A stretch of 64,000 nucleotides of DNA from an uncultured Bacteroidales bacterium. GTDB lineage: Bacteria > Bacteroidota > Bacteroidia > Bacteroidales > Bacteroidaceae. A program made the translations under genes and the position numbers. Below the pieces are notes generated by a model. That model was not told the origin of the DNA. It saw only the letters and a list, made by a program, of their open reading frames with translations, and did no database searches. This document shows, piece by piece, positions 1-8,820 of this stretch (position 1 is its first letter; the number at the start of each line of letters is the position of its first letter). Location: contig CACZCZ010000003.1 in NCBI GenBank assembly GCA_902779845.1, positions 186,001 through 250,000 of the forward strand, written 5' to 3'.

Positions 1-1862
1 AGGTTGAGTTCATCGCCGGGCGTGCGTGTCCAATGGTCGGTGAGGCGGCGGATGCGCTGCTTGACACCATTCCAGTCGATGTCCTGACTCTGCTCCTGAA
101 AGCAGAGGTGCACGACGGGTTCATCGGAGAAGATGCTCTTGGCGAGATAGGCGTTGGGCTTCGTGGTGAGGTCGATGTAGAAGACGCCCTGCGCCCAGCC
201 CTTGGCGGGCCAGCCCTGGCTCTCGCCGAGGTAGTCGATGGCTCCCCAGTAGGCGAGGCCGATGACCTTTGAGAGATCCATCTCGTAGTAGTTGGGTCCC
301 ATGGCGGCGGTGGTGGCCTCGCTCTGGTAGAACATCATCCAGGGGAACTTCTGGCCGTCGCCAGGGAAATACATATACCTATAATTATATGCGGCGATAT
401 CGGTCTCCATCACGAGGGGTGCCGGCAGGGAGTCGGTCTCGAGGGAACGGCCACGGGGGTGCATAGCAACGGTGATGAGGCGCGAATCGTCGTAACGCAG
501 CAGCAGCTGTTTCTGCATGCGGTAAGGCGTCACGCCCCAGTCGGCGTAGGGGATATTCCAATAGGTCTGCAGCTCGTTGCCGAGGCTCCAGAAGACGATG
601 CTGGGGTGGTTGCGGTCGCGCCGTATCCACTCTGGGATGTCGTGCTGCCAGAGCGCAGTCCACTCTGCACGGCCACCGCAGTACTGCGTCAGCCATTTGT
701 CGTAGAGCTCATCCACCACGAGGATGCCGAGGGAGTCGCAAAGGTCGAGGAGACTCTCGCTGTAGGGGTTGTGGGAGGTGCGGATATGGTTGAAGCCGAA
801 CTCCTTGAGCAGGCGCAGACGTTTCTCTATGGCACGCGGATAGGCGGCAGCGCCGAGGGCGCCGAGGGTGTGGTGGTTGGCGATGCCCTTGAGGATGACC
901 TTACGGCCGTTGAGTTTCATACCGAACTCGGGCGAGAACTCCAGCTGGCGGATGCCGAAGCGCGACGAAGTGACATCTATGACTGCACCGTCGGCGTTGA
1001 GAAGTTCCACGTGCAGCGTGTAGAGGAAGGGGTCGTCGATGTCCCAACGATGGGCGCCGGGCAGTACGATGGCAGGCAGATCATACTCGCGTGTCTTCTG
1101 GTTGCTGCGGAAACGCTGCTCGGAAGTCTGCTCCGCCACGCAGACACCTTTATTATCTGTCACACGCGCACGAAGGGTGACGGTCTTCAATCCCTTCTCG
1201 TTGGCTGTCAGTTCCACGCGAGCGAAGATGCTGTCTATACCGTTAGTAGTGATACGCAGGGGATGACGCGTGAAGAAGTTGACAGGGTCGGTGGTGATGA
1301 TGTGGACATCGCGGTAGAGGCCGGCACCGGTGTACCAACGGCTGTTGTTGGCGGCACGAGTGTCAGCGCGCACGGCAAGCACATTCTTCTCGCCCCACTT
1401 CAGGAGCCTCGTGATGTCGGCCTCGAAGCCCAGGTAACCATAGTCTGTTTTGCCGATGAAATGGCCGTTTAAGTAGGCATCACCCACATATAGGATGCCC
1501 TCGAAATCGATAAGCACACGACGGCCACGCCAAGATTCATCCGGTGTGAAAGTCTTGCGGTACCAGCCGATGCCCATCTCCTTGAAGCCACGGGGGGATA
1601 GGCGGCTCTTCACGTTGGCGCCGGGGTCGCTGGTATCAGGGCGCTCGTCCTCGCCGGGAGCTACCCATGGCTGCTCGATTTGGAAGTCATGGGGGAGGTC
1701 CACGGATCGCCAGCCGCTGTCGTCAAGGGTAAGGCTGGCCCCGTCGGCGATGTCGCCGGCATGGAAGCGCCAGCCAAAGTTCCATAGCAAGGATGTACGA
1801 GGTGCAGCCTGTACCACTACGGTCAGCATCAGCGCTGCAAGAAACAGTTTGAGCGTTCTCAT
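1..1862 (-). CDS. Glycoside hydrolase family 2 (beta-galactosidase-like), 3' end outside the window
   Basis: This is a secreted or periplasmic GH2 glycosidase, 620 residues visible, with the C-terminus cut by the window edge. Residues 1-20 form a signal peptide. The sugar-binding jelly roll covers about 25-190, the immunoglobulin-like domain about 195-310 and the TIM barrel starts near 315. The barrel holds the family signature [10 protein letters not shown] (359-368), the acid/base Glu430 in SLGNEL and the probable nucleophile Glu515 in YQSEAT. The ATG overlaps the ispD stop by 4 bp (ATGA), so it is probably translationally coupled as the last gene of the pdxJ-DJ-1-ispD operon. Beta-galactosidase is the best guess; other GH2 specificities (mannosidase, glucuronidase) cannot be excluded. 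Confidence 0.9.
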   Translation of the reverse strand, partial: MRTLKLFLAALMLTVVVQAAPRTSLLWNFGWRFHAGDIADGASLTLDDSGWRSVDLPHDFQIEQPWVAPGEDERPDTSDPGANVKSRLSPRGFKEMGIGWYRKTFTPDESWRGRRVLIDFEGILYVGDAYLNGHFIGKTDYGYLGFEADITRLLKWGEKNVLAVRADTRAANNSRWYTGAGLYRDVHIITTDPVNFFTRHPLRITTNGIDSIFARVELTANEKGLKTVTLRARVTDNKGVCVAEQTSEQRFRSNQKTREYDLPAIVLPGAHRWDIDDPFLYTLHVELLNADGAVIDVTSSRFGIRQLEFSPEFGMKLNGRKVILKGIANHHTLGALGAAAYPRAIEKRLRLLKEFGFNHIRTSHNPYSESLLDLCDSLGILVVDELYDKWLTQYCGGRAEWTALWQHDIPEWIRRDRNHPSIVFWSLGNELQTYWNIPYADWGVTPYRMQKQLLLRYDDSRLITVAMHPRGRSLETDSLPAPLVMETDIAAYNYRYMYFPGDGQKFPWMMFYQSEATTAAMGPNYYEMDLSKVIGLAYWGAIDYLGESQGWPAKGWAQGVFYIDLTTKPNAYLAKSIFSDEPVVHLCFQEQSQDIDWNGVKQRIRRLTDHWTRTPGDELN

Positions 1863-2584
1863 CGTTCTGAAAGTAATGCCTCTGCAATCTTTAAATCGAA
1901 AGGCGTGGTGATTTTAATGTTTTCGCGGTTGCCGTCCACGAGGGTGACAGGATGGCCGAGGGCTTCGACGACGGAGGCGTCATCGGTGAAGGCCTCGGTA
2001 TAGGGTTGTTCGTAGGCGCAGAGGAGTAAGGGGAGCTGGAAAGTCTGGGGGGTCTGCACGAGACGGTAGAGGGAACGATCCACGGTGAGACTCACCCCCG
2101 GCCCCTCTCTTTCAAAGAGGGGAGGATTGGGGATGGGAGAGATTTTCCGCAGGGTCTCCACGACGGGGATGACGGGGACGACGGCGCCATGCCGGCGGGC
2201 TGCGTCGAAGGTGCGACGGATGACCTCTTCACTCACAAAAGGTCGCACGCCATCGTGGACAGCCACTAAGCTCTCCTCCCTCACGGGGGAGGGGTCGGGG
2301 GAGAGGCTTCTAAGACCATTCTTCACGGAATGGAATCGTGTCTCGCCGCCATCGGCGATGGTGTGAGGCACGATGAAATGGTGCTTTTTGCAGAGGTCGT
2401 GCCAAAAAGCCTGCTGATCCTTGGGGAGCACCAGGATGAGGCGAATGCCAGGGATGGCACGCTCGAAGACTTCAAGCGTGTGCATCAGCACAGGGCGCCC
2501 GCCGATGGGAAGGAACTGCTTGGGCAGGTCACCACCCATGCGCAAGCCCTTGCCGCCAGCTACGATGATGACACACTCGCTCAT
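1859..2584 (-). CDS. ispD: 2-C-methyl-D-erythritol 4-phosphate cytidylyltransferase
   Basis: IspD transfers CMP from CTP to methylerythritol phosphate in the non-mevalonate isoprenoid pathway (cytosol). The nucleotide-binding start [17 protein letters not shown] and the core AVHDGVRP are intact. I chose ATG at 2584 (MSECV) because it overlaps the stop of the upstream DJ-1 gene by 4 bp (ATGA); an ATG 15 bp earlier is less likely. Two segments look foreign to the family: [13 protein letters not shown] (about residues 93-105) and [18 protein letters not shown] (about 149-166). Each is encoded by a GC-rich palindrome in frame (see repeats at 2271 and 2091). Both probably lie in surface loops, since the flanking motifs are undisturbed. 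The gene dxr of the same pathway lies at 28.2 kb. Confidence 0.95.
   Translation of the reverse strand: MSECVIIVAGGKGLRMGGDLPKQFLPIGGRPVLMHTLEVFERAIPGIRLILVLPKDQQAFWHDLCKKHHFIVPHTIADGGETRFHSVKNGLRSLSPDPSPVREESLVAVHDGVRPFVSEEVIRRTFDAARRHGAVVPVIPVVETLRKISPIPNPPLFEREGPGVSLTVDRSLYRLVQTPQTFQLPLLLCAYEQPYTEAFTDDASVVEALGHPVTLVDGNRENIKITTPFDLKIAEALLSER
2091..2138 (-). repeat. GC-rich palindromic insertion element in ispD (copy 1)
   Basis: An imperfect palindrome whose core reads CCCCTCTTTGAAAGAGAGGGG on the coding strand, flanked by CCCCAATCC and CCGGGGG. It is translated in frame as [16 protein letters not shown], a segment not expected in IspD. It shares layout (CCCC-rich left flank, short GGGAGGGG hairpin) with the copies at 2271, 7101, 9095, 12347, 23788 and 28253. 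Confidence 0.75.
2271..2308 (-). repeat. GC-rich palindromic insertion element in ispD (copy 2)
   Basis: The coding strand reads CTCTCCCCCGACCCCTCCCC, then GTGAGGGAGGAGAG, forming a CCTCCC/GGGAGG hairpin. It is translated in frame as [13 protein letters not shown] between NGLR and [10 protein letters not shown], which normally lie only a few residues apart in IspD. Confidence 0.75.
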
Positions 2585-3132
2585 GCAACCTCCGACCACA
2601 GCATTCCCTGCCTCAATGCATCTGCCGTTGCCTTATCCTTGAGGCGCTCCACGATGGCATAGCCGAACTCGAAGACAGCAGCGGGGCCCTTGCCGGTGAT
2701 GAAGAGGCCGTCCTGTTCCACGAGAGCACCAGTGTAGGTGGCACCCCTAAGCTCGGTCTCGAAGCCGGGGTAGCAGGTGGCACGCTTGCCGTCAAGCAAG
2801 CCCAGACGCCCCAGCACCAGCGGCGCAGCGCAGATGGCGGCCGCTGGACGGCCGAGATGGACGTGGTCAATCAGGCGCTCATTCAGGTCGGCACAGGCGG
2901 CGAGGTTGGTAGCGCCGGGCAGTCCGCCGGGGAAGATGAGCATGTCGGCATCGAAGAAGTCAACCTCGCTGAGCAAGGCGTCGGTCTCCACGCGGATGCC
3001 GTGGGCGCCGGTGACGGTGCGTTGACCTGTGATAGAAACGATTTGCAGGTCGAGGCCTGCACGGCGGATGATGTCGGCGGTGCCGAGAGCCTCAATCTCT
3101 TCGGTGCCGGTAGCAAAGAATAAGTAGATCAT
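2581..3132 (-). CDS. DJ-1/PfpI (ThiJ/YajL) family protein
   Basis: A 183-residue single-domain flavodoxin-like protein of the DJ-1/PfpI superfamily. The nucleophile-elbow cysteine is Cys101 in AAICAAP, and the conserved acidic residue lies in the N-terminal GTEEIEA motif. Members act as glyoxalases, deglycase-like enzymes or redox chaperones; the sequence alone does not say which. The length and the IFPGGLPGA loop match the YajL/DJ-1 branch. It lies 51 bp downstream of pdxJ and overlaps ispD by 4 bp, so it is the second gene of the operon. Confidence 0.88.
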   Translation of the reverse strand: MIYLFFATGTEEIEALGTADIIRRAGLDLQIVSITGQRTVTGAHGIRVETDALLSEVDFFDADMLIFPGGLPGATNLAACADLNERLIDHVHLGRPAAAICAAPLVLGRLGLLDGKRATCYPGFETELRGATYTGALVEQDGLFITGKGPAAVFEFGYAIVERLKDKATADALRQGMLWSEVA

Positions 3133-3133
3133 A

Positions 3134-3183
3134 GTTGAGGGGTGAGAGTTTATGGTTGAGAGGTGAGGGTTTATGGTTGAGGG
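3134..3183. repeat. Short tandem junction repeat between pdxJ and the DJ-1 gene
   Basis: About two and a half copies of a 22-nt unit, ATGGTTGAGAGGTGAGGGTT with small changes, fill almost the whole gap between the two operon genes. It is one of many degenerate tandem repeats at gene junctions in this window. Confidence 0.75.
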
Positions 3184-3900
3184 TTATTTAAGTTGGGCAA
3201 GATAGCGGTGAATAGTGTCTTCGAGGCCGAAGTAGAGGGCATCGCAGATGAGGGCGTGGCCGATGCTTACCTCGTCGAGCCAGGGGATCTGCTGATGGAA
3301 GTAGGCGAGGTTCTGGAGGCTGAGGTCATGGCCGGCGTTCAGGCCGAGGCCGAAGTCGCGGGCAGCCTCGGCGGCACGGACGAAGGGGGCGATGGCAGAG
3401 CCGGGGTCGGCGGCGTAAGCCGCAGCATAAGGCTCGGTGTAGAGCTCCACGCGGTCGGCACCTGCACGGGCGGCGTATTCCACCATCTCCTCTTCGGCAT
3501 TCACGAAGATGCTGACGCGGATGCCAGCCTCGCGGAAGCGGGCCGTGACATCGGTGAGGAAGTTCAGGTGGGTCTTCGTGTCCCAGCCGTGGTTGCTGGT
3601 GATCTGGTCGTGGCCGTCGGGCACGAGGGTGACCTGCGTGGGCCTGTTCTCCAGCACGAGGGCGATGAACTCCGAGATGGGGTTGCCCTCGATGTTGAAC
3701 TCCGTGGTGAGACGGGGCTTTAGGTCACGCACATCCTGATAGCGGATATGGCGCTCATCGGGACGGGGGTGCACGGTGATGCCCTGCGCGCCGAAGCGCT
3801 CGCAGTCGAGAGCTACCTGCAGCACATTGGGGTTGTTGCCGCCGCGTGCGTTGCGGATGGTGGCCACCTTATTGATATTGACGCTCAGTTTTGTGGACAT
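3184..3900 (-). CDS. pdxJ: Pyridoxine 5'-phosphate synthase
   Basis: PdxJ condenses 1-deoxyxylulose 5-phosphate with 3-amino-2-oxopropyl phosphate to give pyridoxine 5'-phosphate, the last ring-forming step of DXP-dependent vitamin B6 synthesis. The TIM-barrel landmarks are present: [16 protein letters not shown] at the start, [31 protein letters not shown] and [10 protein letters not shown] prefer the ATG at 3900 (MSTKL, 238 aa), the usual family length, over one three codons upstream. A TACCTTTG box lies 31 bp upstream. It is the first gene of the leftward operon and divergent from tRNA-Ala and nadK. Confidence 0.96.
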   Translation of the reverse strand: MSTKLSVNINKVATIRNARGGNNPNVLQVALDCERFGAQGITVHPRPDERHIRYQDVRDLKPRLTTEFNIEGNPISEFIALVLENRPTQVTLVPDGHDQITSNHGWDTKTHLNFLTDVTARFREAGIRVSIFVNAEEEMVEYAARAGADRVELYTEPYAAAYAADPGSAIAPFVRAAEAARDFGLGLNAGHDLSLQNLAYFHQQIPWLDEVSIGHALICDALYFGLEDTIHRYLAQLK

Positions 3901-3930
3901 AGCTAACACTTAGTTTGTGAGTTCTTTCTG

Positions 3931-3938
3931 CAAAGGTA
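3931..3938 (-). promoter_or_regulatory. Bacteroidetes -7 box for the pdxJ operon
   Basis: TACCTTTG followed by CAG on the minus strand, 31 bp before the pdxJ ATG. It matches the TAnnTTTG consensus of the primary sigma factor in this phylum. A clear -33 TTTG was not seen. Confidence 0.7.
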
Positions 3939-4064
3939 GCACAAAAGCGTGGAAAAAGACTCATAAAAGCATGAAAAATGAATAAATAGGGCCAAAAAAC
4001 AAGAAAATGACCGCATAGAATAAAAAAACTTTTGGTTTCTGTACACTAACTCTCAACTTTTCAG

Positions 4065-4072
4065 TACCTTTG
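4065..4072 (+). promoter_or_regulatory. Bacteroidetes -7 box for tRNA-Ala and nadK
   Basis: GTACCTTTGCG on the plus strand, 27 bp before the 5' end of the tRNA. It is the only promoter-like motif between pdxJ and the tRNA in this direction, so nadK is probably co-transcribed with the tRNA. Confidence 0.7.
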
Positions 4073-4098
4073 CGCGCTCATTTAAACACGACGATTCA

Positions 4099-4175
4099 GG
4101 GGATATAGCTCAGCTGGCTAGAGCGCAGCGTTCGCAACGCTGAGGTCGCGGGTTCGATTCCCGTTGTCTCCACCA
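4099..4175 (+). tRNA. tRNA-Ala (anticodon CGC), CCA encoded
   Basis: A full cloverleaf can be drawn: acceptor GGGGATA/TGTCTCC, D arm GCTC..GAGC, anticodon stem CAGCG/CGCTG with loop TTCGCAA (anticodon CGC, reads GCG), T arm GCGGG-TTCGATT-CCCGT, discriminator A and encoded CCA. The acceptor carries the G3:U70 wobble pair, the alanine identity element, which supports the assignment. nadK starts 11 bp after the CCA. Confidence 0.95.
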
Positions 4176-4186
4176 ACATCTTACCT

Positions 4187-5068
4187 ATGCGAAAACTCCG
4201 TTTTGCCCTCTTTGGAAATGTCTTCCAGGCCAAGAAATCGGCTTCGGTACAGAAACTGCTCTGCTTGTTGGATGAACAACAGGCTGAGATACTGATTGAC
4301 GAGCCTTTCCACCATTACCTGCAGAACGAACTACAGATTCAGATTCCGGCTGTGCGGATGATTCGCGGCGACGACTTTGCTGCCGACTATGTTATCTCCA
4401 TGGGCGGCGACGGCACGTTCCTTGAGGCAGCGCGGCGTGTAGGCGACAAGCAGATCCCTATTCTGGGCGTGAACATGGGAAGGCTGGGCTTCCTGGCTGA
4501 CATCACCCCCGAGGAATTGCCTGTTGCGATACATCAGATCTACACCGGTGATGTCCACGTGGAGGAGCGCAGTGTCTTGCAGTTGGAGTATGACAAAGGA
4601 CAGCCCGAAGGTTATCCCTTTGCGCTCAATGAGGTGGCGGTGCTGAAACGTGATATGTCCTCCATGATTTCCATCCGCGTGTCAATTAACGGCGAATACC
4701 TGACGACTTACCAGGCCGATGGCCTCATCATCAACACCCCCACAGGCTCGACGGGTTATGCCCTCAGCGTGGGAGGCCCGATTATGCAACCAGGCAGCCA
4801 CACCCTGGGCATTGTCCCCGTGGCACCCCATTCCTTGACGGTACGTCCTGTGATGCTGACCGATGACTCTGTCATTACCCTTTCCGTGTCAGCGCGCACT
4901 CATCGTTTCCTCGTCGCACTCGATGGCCGTAGTGAGAAATGCACCGAGGGCATTCAGCTGACCATTCGTCGTGCGCCCTATCAAGTCAAAATACTGAAAC
5001 GCCCCGACCAGAGTTTCTTCCGCACGTTAAGGATGAAACTGATGTGGGGCACTGATGTGAGAGAATGA
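4187..5068 (+). CDS. nadK: NAD kinase
   Basis: Phosphorylates NAD+ to NADP+ with ATP (cytosol). The GGDGT motif at residues 73-77 and the second conserved block NTPTGSTGYALSVGGP are intact, and 293 residues is the usual length for Bacteroidetes enzymes. The ATG lies 11 bp after the tRNA 3' end, so the mRNA would be released by tRNA processing if co-transcribed. The stop overlaps the ABC transporter start by 4 bp (ATGA). Confidence 0.96.
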   Translation: MRKLRFALFGNVFQAKKSASVQKLLCLLDEQQAEILIDEPFHHYLQNELQIQIPAVRMIRGDDFAADYVISMGGDGTFLEAARRVGDKQIPILGVNMGRLGFLADITPEELPVAIHQIYTGDVHVEERSVLQLEYDKGQPEGYPFALNEVAVLKRDMSSMISIRVSINGEYLTTYQADGLIINTPTGSTGYALSVGGPIMQPGSHTLGIVPVAPHSLTVRPVMLTDDSVITLSVSARTHRFLVALDGRSEKCTEGIQLTIRRAPYQVKILKRPDQSFFRTLRMKLMWGTDVRE

Positions 5069-6774
5069 AAGGCGAGAAAGGATATAGTACACGGCAGGTG
5101 CTCATCTGGTTCTGGCAGATCTTCCAGCAGGTGAAGCTGCAGTCGCTCATCAACACGGTGAGCAGCATCGCACGTGTGTTGTTGGATTTCGCCTTTATTT
5201 GGGCTACGAAACACGCCATCGATATAGCTACGGGCAGTGCCTCGCCCTCGTTTTTTGGCCCCTCGACGCTCTTCCAAGCTGGTGTGGTGCTGGTCATCGT
5301 GATGGCCTTGCAGCTGGCATTGGGTTATACGAACCGCTGGATGTCTGCCCTCTTGGGTGTCGAAGCCAAGAAGCGCATGCAACGTCGTCTCTTCGAACAC
5401 TTGCTGCGTAGTGAGTGGCATGGCAGGGAGCAGCGCCACAGCGGTGATGTGCTGAACCGACTTGTGAGCGACAGCCAGACCGTGGTGGCTATCGTCACTG
5501 ACACGCTTCCCCAATTCATTGCCGTGCTGGTGCGCCTGTTCTGCGCCTTCTTCTTCCTCTTCACCATGGATTCGACGCTGGCCATCGGCGTGACCATCAT
5601 CTTGCCGGCCTTCATCCTCCTCAGCCGTGCATACATCAATCGAATGAGGGCCATCACGCGCGATGTGAGAAAGACCGATAGCCACATTCAGGCCACGCTG
5701 CAAGAGAGTATTCAGCACCGTGTGATCCTGAAGACACTGGGACGTGTCCAGCTGATGGTCAAGACGCTGATGCAGTTGCAGAACACCTTGCGTCAGCAGG
5801 TGCGTCATCGTACGCTTTTCTCATCTACTTCGAACTTGGTGCTGAATCTTGGCTTTGGTATGGCATATCTGTTCACGTTCCTTTGGAGTGCCAATCGTCT
5901 GCTCGAAGGCACGATTACCTTTGGTATGATGACGGCGTTTATTCAGCTGTGCGGTCAGATTCAAGGTCCCTTCCGTGAGTTAACACGTTTTATTCCCACC
6001 ATCATCAGCAGTTTCACTGCCGCCGAGCGTCTCATGGAGTTGGAGGAGATTCCTTTGGAGTCCGATGGCAAGCCAGTGTTCTTCACCAAGAGCGTAGGCC
6101 TGCGTATTTCCGATGTCTCCTTTGCTTACGACATCAAGAATCGTCAGATTATCAGCCATGCCAACTATCAATTCCCTCCGGGCTCGTCCACCGCAATTTT
6201 GGGTGAGACGGGTGCTGGAAAGACCACACTCATCAGAATGATTCTGGCGTTGCTGCAGCCTACTGAGGGTGAAATCGTGATGTACGAGGAGGGCAACGAG
6301 GAGCAGGGCGTCCGCGTCAGTCCCCGAACACGTTGCAATTTAGTCTATGTTCCTCAGGGTAACACCCTCTTCAGCGGCACACTGCGCTGGAACCTTCGGC
6401 TGGGTAATCCCGATGCCACCGAGGCAGAGATGCAGGAGGCACTGGAGCTGGCTTGCGCGGATTTCGTTCAGGGCCTCCCCGATGGTCTCGACACGGTCAT
6501 CGGTGAAGGTGGAGCCGGTCTTTCCGAGGGGCAGGCACAGCGTATCGCCATAGCACGTTCGTTGCTCAAGCACGGTGCCATCCTGTTGCTTGACGAGGCC
6601 ACCAGCGCCCTTGACCAAATCACCGAGCAGACCCTGTTGAACAATCTCATTGAACACTACAATCGCCGTGCCGTTAAGCCGACGCTCATCTTCATCACCC
6701 ACCGTCCGGCTGTCCTGCGACACTGTTCGCAGATCATCACCTTGGAAAGACAACCCTACGCTACGAAGGCGTGA
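5065..6774 (+). CDS. ABC exporter half-transporter (MsbA/MDR-like)
   Basis: A 569-residue fused permease-ATPase. The N-terminal exporter membrane domain has about six helices within residues 15-310, ending in the coupling region before residue 345. The nucleotide-binding domain has Walker A GETGAGKT (about 380-387), signature LSEGQ (about 485), Walker B ILLLDEATSALD (about 503-514) and the switch histidine in FITHRP. It presumably homodimerises in the inner membrane to export a lipid or hydrophobic compound; the substrate cannot be read. It is translationally coupled to nadK by an ATGA overlap. Confidence 0.92.
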   Translation: MKGEKGYSTRQVLIWFWQIFQQVKLQSLINTVSSIARVLLDFAFIWATKHAIDIATGSASPSFFGPSTLFQAGVVLVIVMALQLALGYTNRWMSALLGVEAKKRMQRRLFEHLLRSEWHGREQRHSGDVLNRLVSDSQTVVAIVTDTLPQFIAVLVRLFCAFFFLFTMDSTLAIGVTIILPAFILLSRAYINRMRAITRDVRKTDSHIQATLQESIQHRVILKTLGRVQLMVKTLMQLQNTLRQQVRHRTLFSSTSNLVLNLGFGMAYLFTFLWSANRLLEGTITFGMMTAFIQLCGQIQGPFRELTRFIPTIISSFTAAERLMELEEIPLESDGKPVFFTKSVGLRISDVSFAYDIKNRQIISHANYQFPPGSSTAILGETGAGKTTLIRMILALLQPTEGEIVMYEEGNEEQGVRVSPRTRCNLVYVPQGNTLFSGTLRWNLRLGNPDATEAEMQEALELACADFVQGLPDGLDTVIGEGGAGLSEGQAQRIAIARSLLKHGAILLLDEATSALDQITEQTLLNNLIEHYNRRAVKPTLIFITHRPAVLRHCSQIITLERQPYATKA

Positions 6775-6814
6775 CAGCTCTGTCCGCTCGGCTTGCCGTT
6801 TTGCTATTTGACGA

Positions 6815-7831
6815 ATGTTCCACTATTCCCCTCTTTCCTTTATCAAGAACTGGACACTGCCTGTCGCTATTGCTGTAGGCGCTTCGTCCTATCTGCTCTT
6901 TGCCTACATCCCTGCTCTCGACGGAGCTGCCGACAGCCTTTTCCCCATTTTCGAGACGTTGTTGCCCATCACCATCTTCTTCACGCTGTTCATCACCTTC
7001 TCGAAGGTCGATTTCCACCTGATGCGCCTCCGCCCCTGGCACTTATACATCCTCGCCGTCCAGCTATTATTAGTAGGTGTACTCGTCCTCGCCTCATTCT
7101 TCCCTCTTCCCTCCCTGATGGGAGGGGTCGGGGGTAGTTCTTCCAAACTCCTCATCGAAGCCGTCCTCATGTGTGTCATCGCTCCCTGTGCCTCGGCTTC
7201 GCCTGTCGTGACGGCCAAATTGGGCGGCGACCTTACCCAGATGACTACCTTCGTGCTGCTGTCGTCGCTGGCGGCCTCGCTGCTCATTCCAGCGATCTTC
7301 CCGCTGTTGGAGCCCCATCCCGGGGGTACGTTCCTGGTGGTCTTTTGGCTCATCCTTCGTCGGCTGGCATCCGTCCTGCTGTTGCCGTTGCTTCTGGGCG
7401 CCATCGTGCGCCATTGGGTCAAGCCTTTATATAAATGGTTGGTGCGCACGCCCGATCTGGGTTTCTATTGCTGGAGTCTCTCGCTGGCCATCACCACGGG
7501 AATCACCGTCCGGAATATTGTCCACAGCCATGCCGGTGGCTTGTTGTTGGTGGCCATTGCTGTGCTGACCTTTTTCACCGCCATCTTTCAGTTTGCCATA
7601 GGGCGTTTCGTCGGACGTGTCGTAGGTGAAAAGGTTTGCACGGGTCAAGGGATGTTCCAAAAGAATACGGGGCTGGCCATCTGGATAGCTTATGTCTATC
7701 TCACACCCGTGGCTTCCATCGGTGCCGGTTGCTATGTGTTGTGGCAGAATATCATCAACTTCTACGAACTCTGGCAGCACCGACGTAGCGTCTCTCCAGA
7801 CCCTGGCACAGCAACAGTGTCCACAGCATAG
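6815..7831 (+). CDS. Predicted bile acid:sodium symporter-type (BASS-like) transporter
   Basis: A 338-residue inner-membrane protein with about nine to ten hydrophobic helices. The segment GQGMFQKNTGLAIWIAYVYL resembles the Gln/Asn-rich helix of the BASS fold, and APCASASPVVTAKLGG resembles its first crossover region. The substrate is unknown. Residues about 95-108 (PLPSLMGGVGGSS) come from a GC-rich palindrome inserted in frame. The last 77 bp overlap the 3' end of the convergent gene at 7755. Confidence 0.65.
   Translation: MFHYSPLSFIKNWTLPVAIAVGASSYLLFAYIPALDGAADSLFPIFETLLPITIFFTLFITFSKVDFHLMRLRPWHLYILAVQLLLVGVLVLASFFPLPSLMGGVGGSSSKLLIEAVLMCVIAPCASASPVVTAKLGGDLTQMTTFVLLSSLAASLLIPAIFPLLEPHPGGTFLVVFWLILRRLASVLLLPLLLGAIVRHWVKPLYKWLVRTPDLGFYCWSLSLAITTGITVRNIVHSHAGGLLLVAIAVLTFFTAIFQFAIGRFVGRVVGEKVCTGQGMFQKNTGLAIWIAYVYLTPVASIGAGCYVLWQNIINFYELWQHRRSVSPDPGTATVSTA
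7101..7134 (+). repeat. GC-rich palindromic insertion element in the BASS-like gene
   Basis: The core CCCTCCCTGATGGGAGGGG followed by TCGGGGG is the same design as the elements in ispD and recG. It is read in frame as PLPSLMGGVGG in a loop between predicted membrane helices. Confidence 0.7.
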
Positions 7832-8615
7832 AGAAAAAACAGACGCCCGTGACGGCACTCTCGATGCCCAGTGGCGCAAAGGGGACACAGGACAGGGAAA
7901 ACAGCAGACTGTAGGTTATCAGACGCTGGCGGCGGAATGTTCTCAGGAGATCTTTACGTCCCCAAGAAGTCGTTGACAGCCAGAAGGTGAGACCTAAAGC
8001 CAGCATGAAAATCTTCGTGTCCCACAGCAGGCCGAGCACCATCGTAGTGCGGTTCGTCAGCACCTGCAAATCGGGTGTCAGAATGGGGAACTGGTCGCGC
8101 GTTGTAAATTTCAGCACTGTACCTATGAGCCAGCCAATCACCATGGGCCAGCATGCCAGGCGGAAGAACTCGTTGCGGCGCTGCCAGGCCAGCAGCAGGA
8201 AAGCCAGACACAGCGGCAGTGTGATACCGTCGTGTGTGAAGCTGCAGAAAATTCCCATGAGCAGCATGAGCGCGTAGGCTAGCTTGAAGTTCTTGCGGCT
8301 GATTCGTTTGTATTGCGTCAGGAAAAATGGAACGATGCACTGCGACCCAAGTTCAATCAAGGCATCTTCATCGCGGGAGAAGTATAGATGTGAACCCGGG
8401 GAAAACAGCAAAATGAATCCTGCCGTCACCACCAGCTCCATCGCTGTACGGTCTGTGCCCAGGAACCGCGCTATCAGCCACACCAGCAACGTGAACAAAA
8501 GTGCTGTGGCGGGGATGATAATCCTCGGGTCCCAGATGTAGCCGTCTGCTTTTGGAATCAGCCACAGTGACAGGCACACGAGCAGATAGATGGAGAGGTA
8601 TGTGAGTCTTTTCAT
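7755..8615 (-). CDS. Integral membrane protein of unknown function
   Basis: A 286-residue protein with about eight hydrophobic helices and no soluble domain. Visible landmarks are RDEDALIELG near residue 81 and FTHDGITLPL near 128, the second being the kind of polar motif found at a catalytic or binding loop. I do not recognise the family. It has its own TACCTTTG box 13 bp upstream of the ATG and runs convergently into the BASS-like gene, overlapping its end by 77 bp. Confidence 0.7.
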   Translation of the reverse strand: MKRLTYLSIYLLVCLSLWLIPKADGYIWDPRIIIPATALLFTLLVWLIARFLGTDRTAMELVVTAGFILLFSPGSHLYFSRDEDALIELGSQCIVPFFLTQYKRISRKNFKLAYALMLLMGIFCSFTHDGITLPLCLAFLLLAWQRRNEFFRLACWPMVIGWLIGTVLKFTTRDQFPILTPDLQVLTNRTTMVLGLLWDTKIFMLALGLTFWLSTTSWGRKDLLRTFRRQRLITYSLLFSLSCVPFAPLGIESAVTGVCFFSMLWTLLLCQGLERRYVGAARVRRS

Positions 8616-8628
8616 ACGTTTTGCGGTG

Positions 8629-8636
8629 CAAAGGTA
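8629..8636 (-). promoter_or_regulatory. -7 box for the membrane protein gene at 7755
   Basis: TACCTTTGC on the minus strand, 13 bp before the ATG, implying a very short leader. Confidence 0.65.
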
Positions 8637-8640
8637 CGAA

Positions 8641-8692
8641 AAAGTTGAAAGCTGAAAGCTGAAAGTTGAAAGTTTAAGGTTGAAAGGTGATA
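8641..8692. repeat. Heptad-like tandem repeat upstream of groESL
   Basis: Seven-nucleotide steps of GTTGAAA, GCTGAAA, GCTGAAA, GTTGAAA, GTTTAAG, GTTGAAA, GGTGATA form a degenerate array between the divergent promoters. Confidence 0.75.
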
Positions 8693-8756
8693 GTTTTTCT
8701 ACTTAAATGTCTTGTTTTGCCGTTTCCAACTGACAAGATGGCAGAATGTCGCACTT

Positions 8757-8772
8757 TGGCACGCCTTTCGCT
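8757..8772 (+). promoter_or_regulatory. Sigma54-like promoter of groESL (candidate)
   Basis: TGGCACGCCTTTCGCT has the sigma54 -24/-12 layout GG-N10-GC, and its GC lies 49 bp before the groES ATG. No TAnnTTTG box is seen between the upstream gene and groES. The sequence CACTTTGGCAC recurs upstream of hsp20 in the matching position. Confidence 0.5.
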
Positions 8773-8820
8773 CATGTAGGAGTGCAAGTAATTCACTCAA
8801 TTCAATAAAAACAAATCATT

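Noticed and set aside
459-1472. Long plus-strand open frame of 337 codons
   Set aside because: It is antisense to the GH2 glycosidase, whose translated product keeps catalytic motifs and a signal peptide; GC-rich genes here leave long open antisense frames.
4099-4175. tRNA-Ala as an attachment site of an integrated element
   Set aside because: No integrase, no duplicated tRNA end and only housekeeping genes follow.
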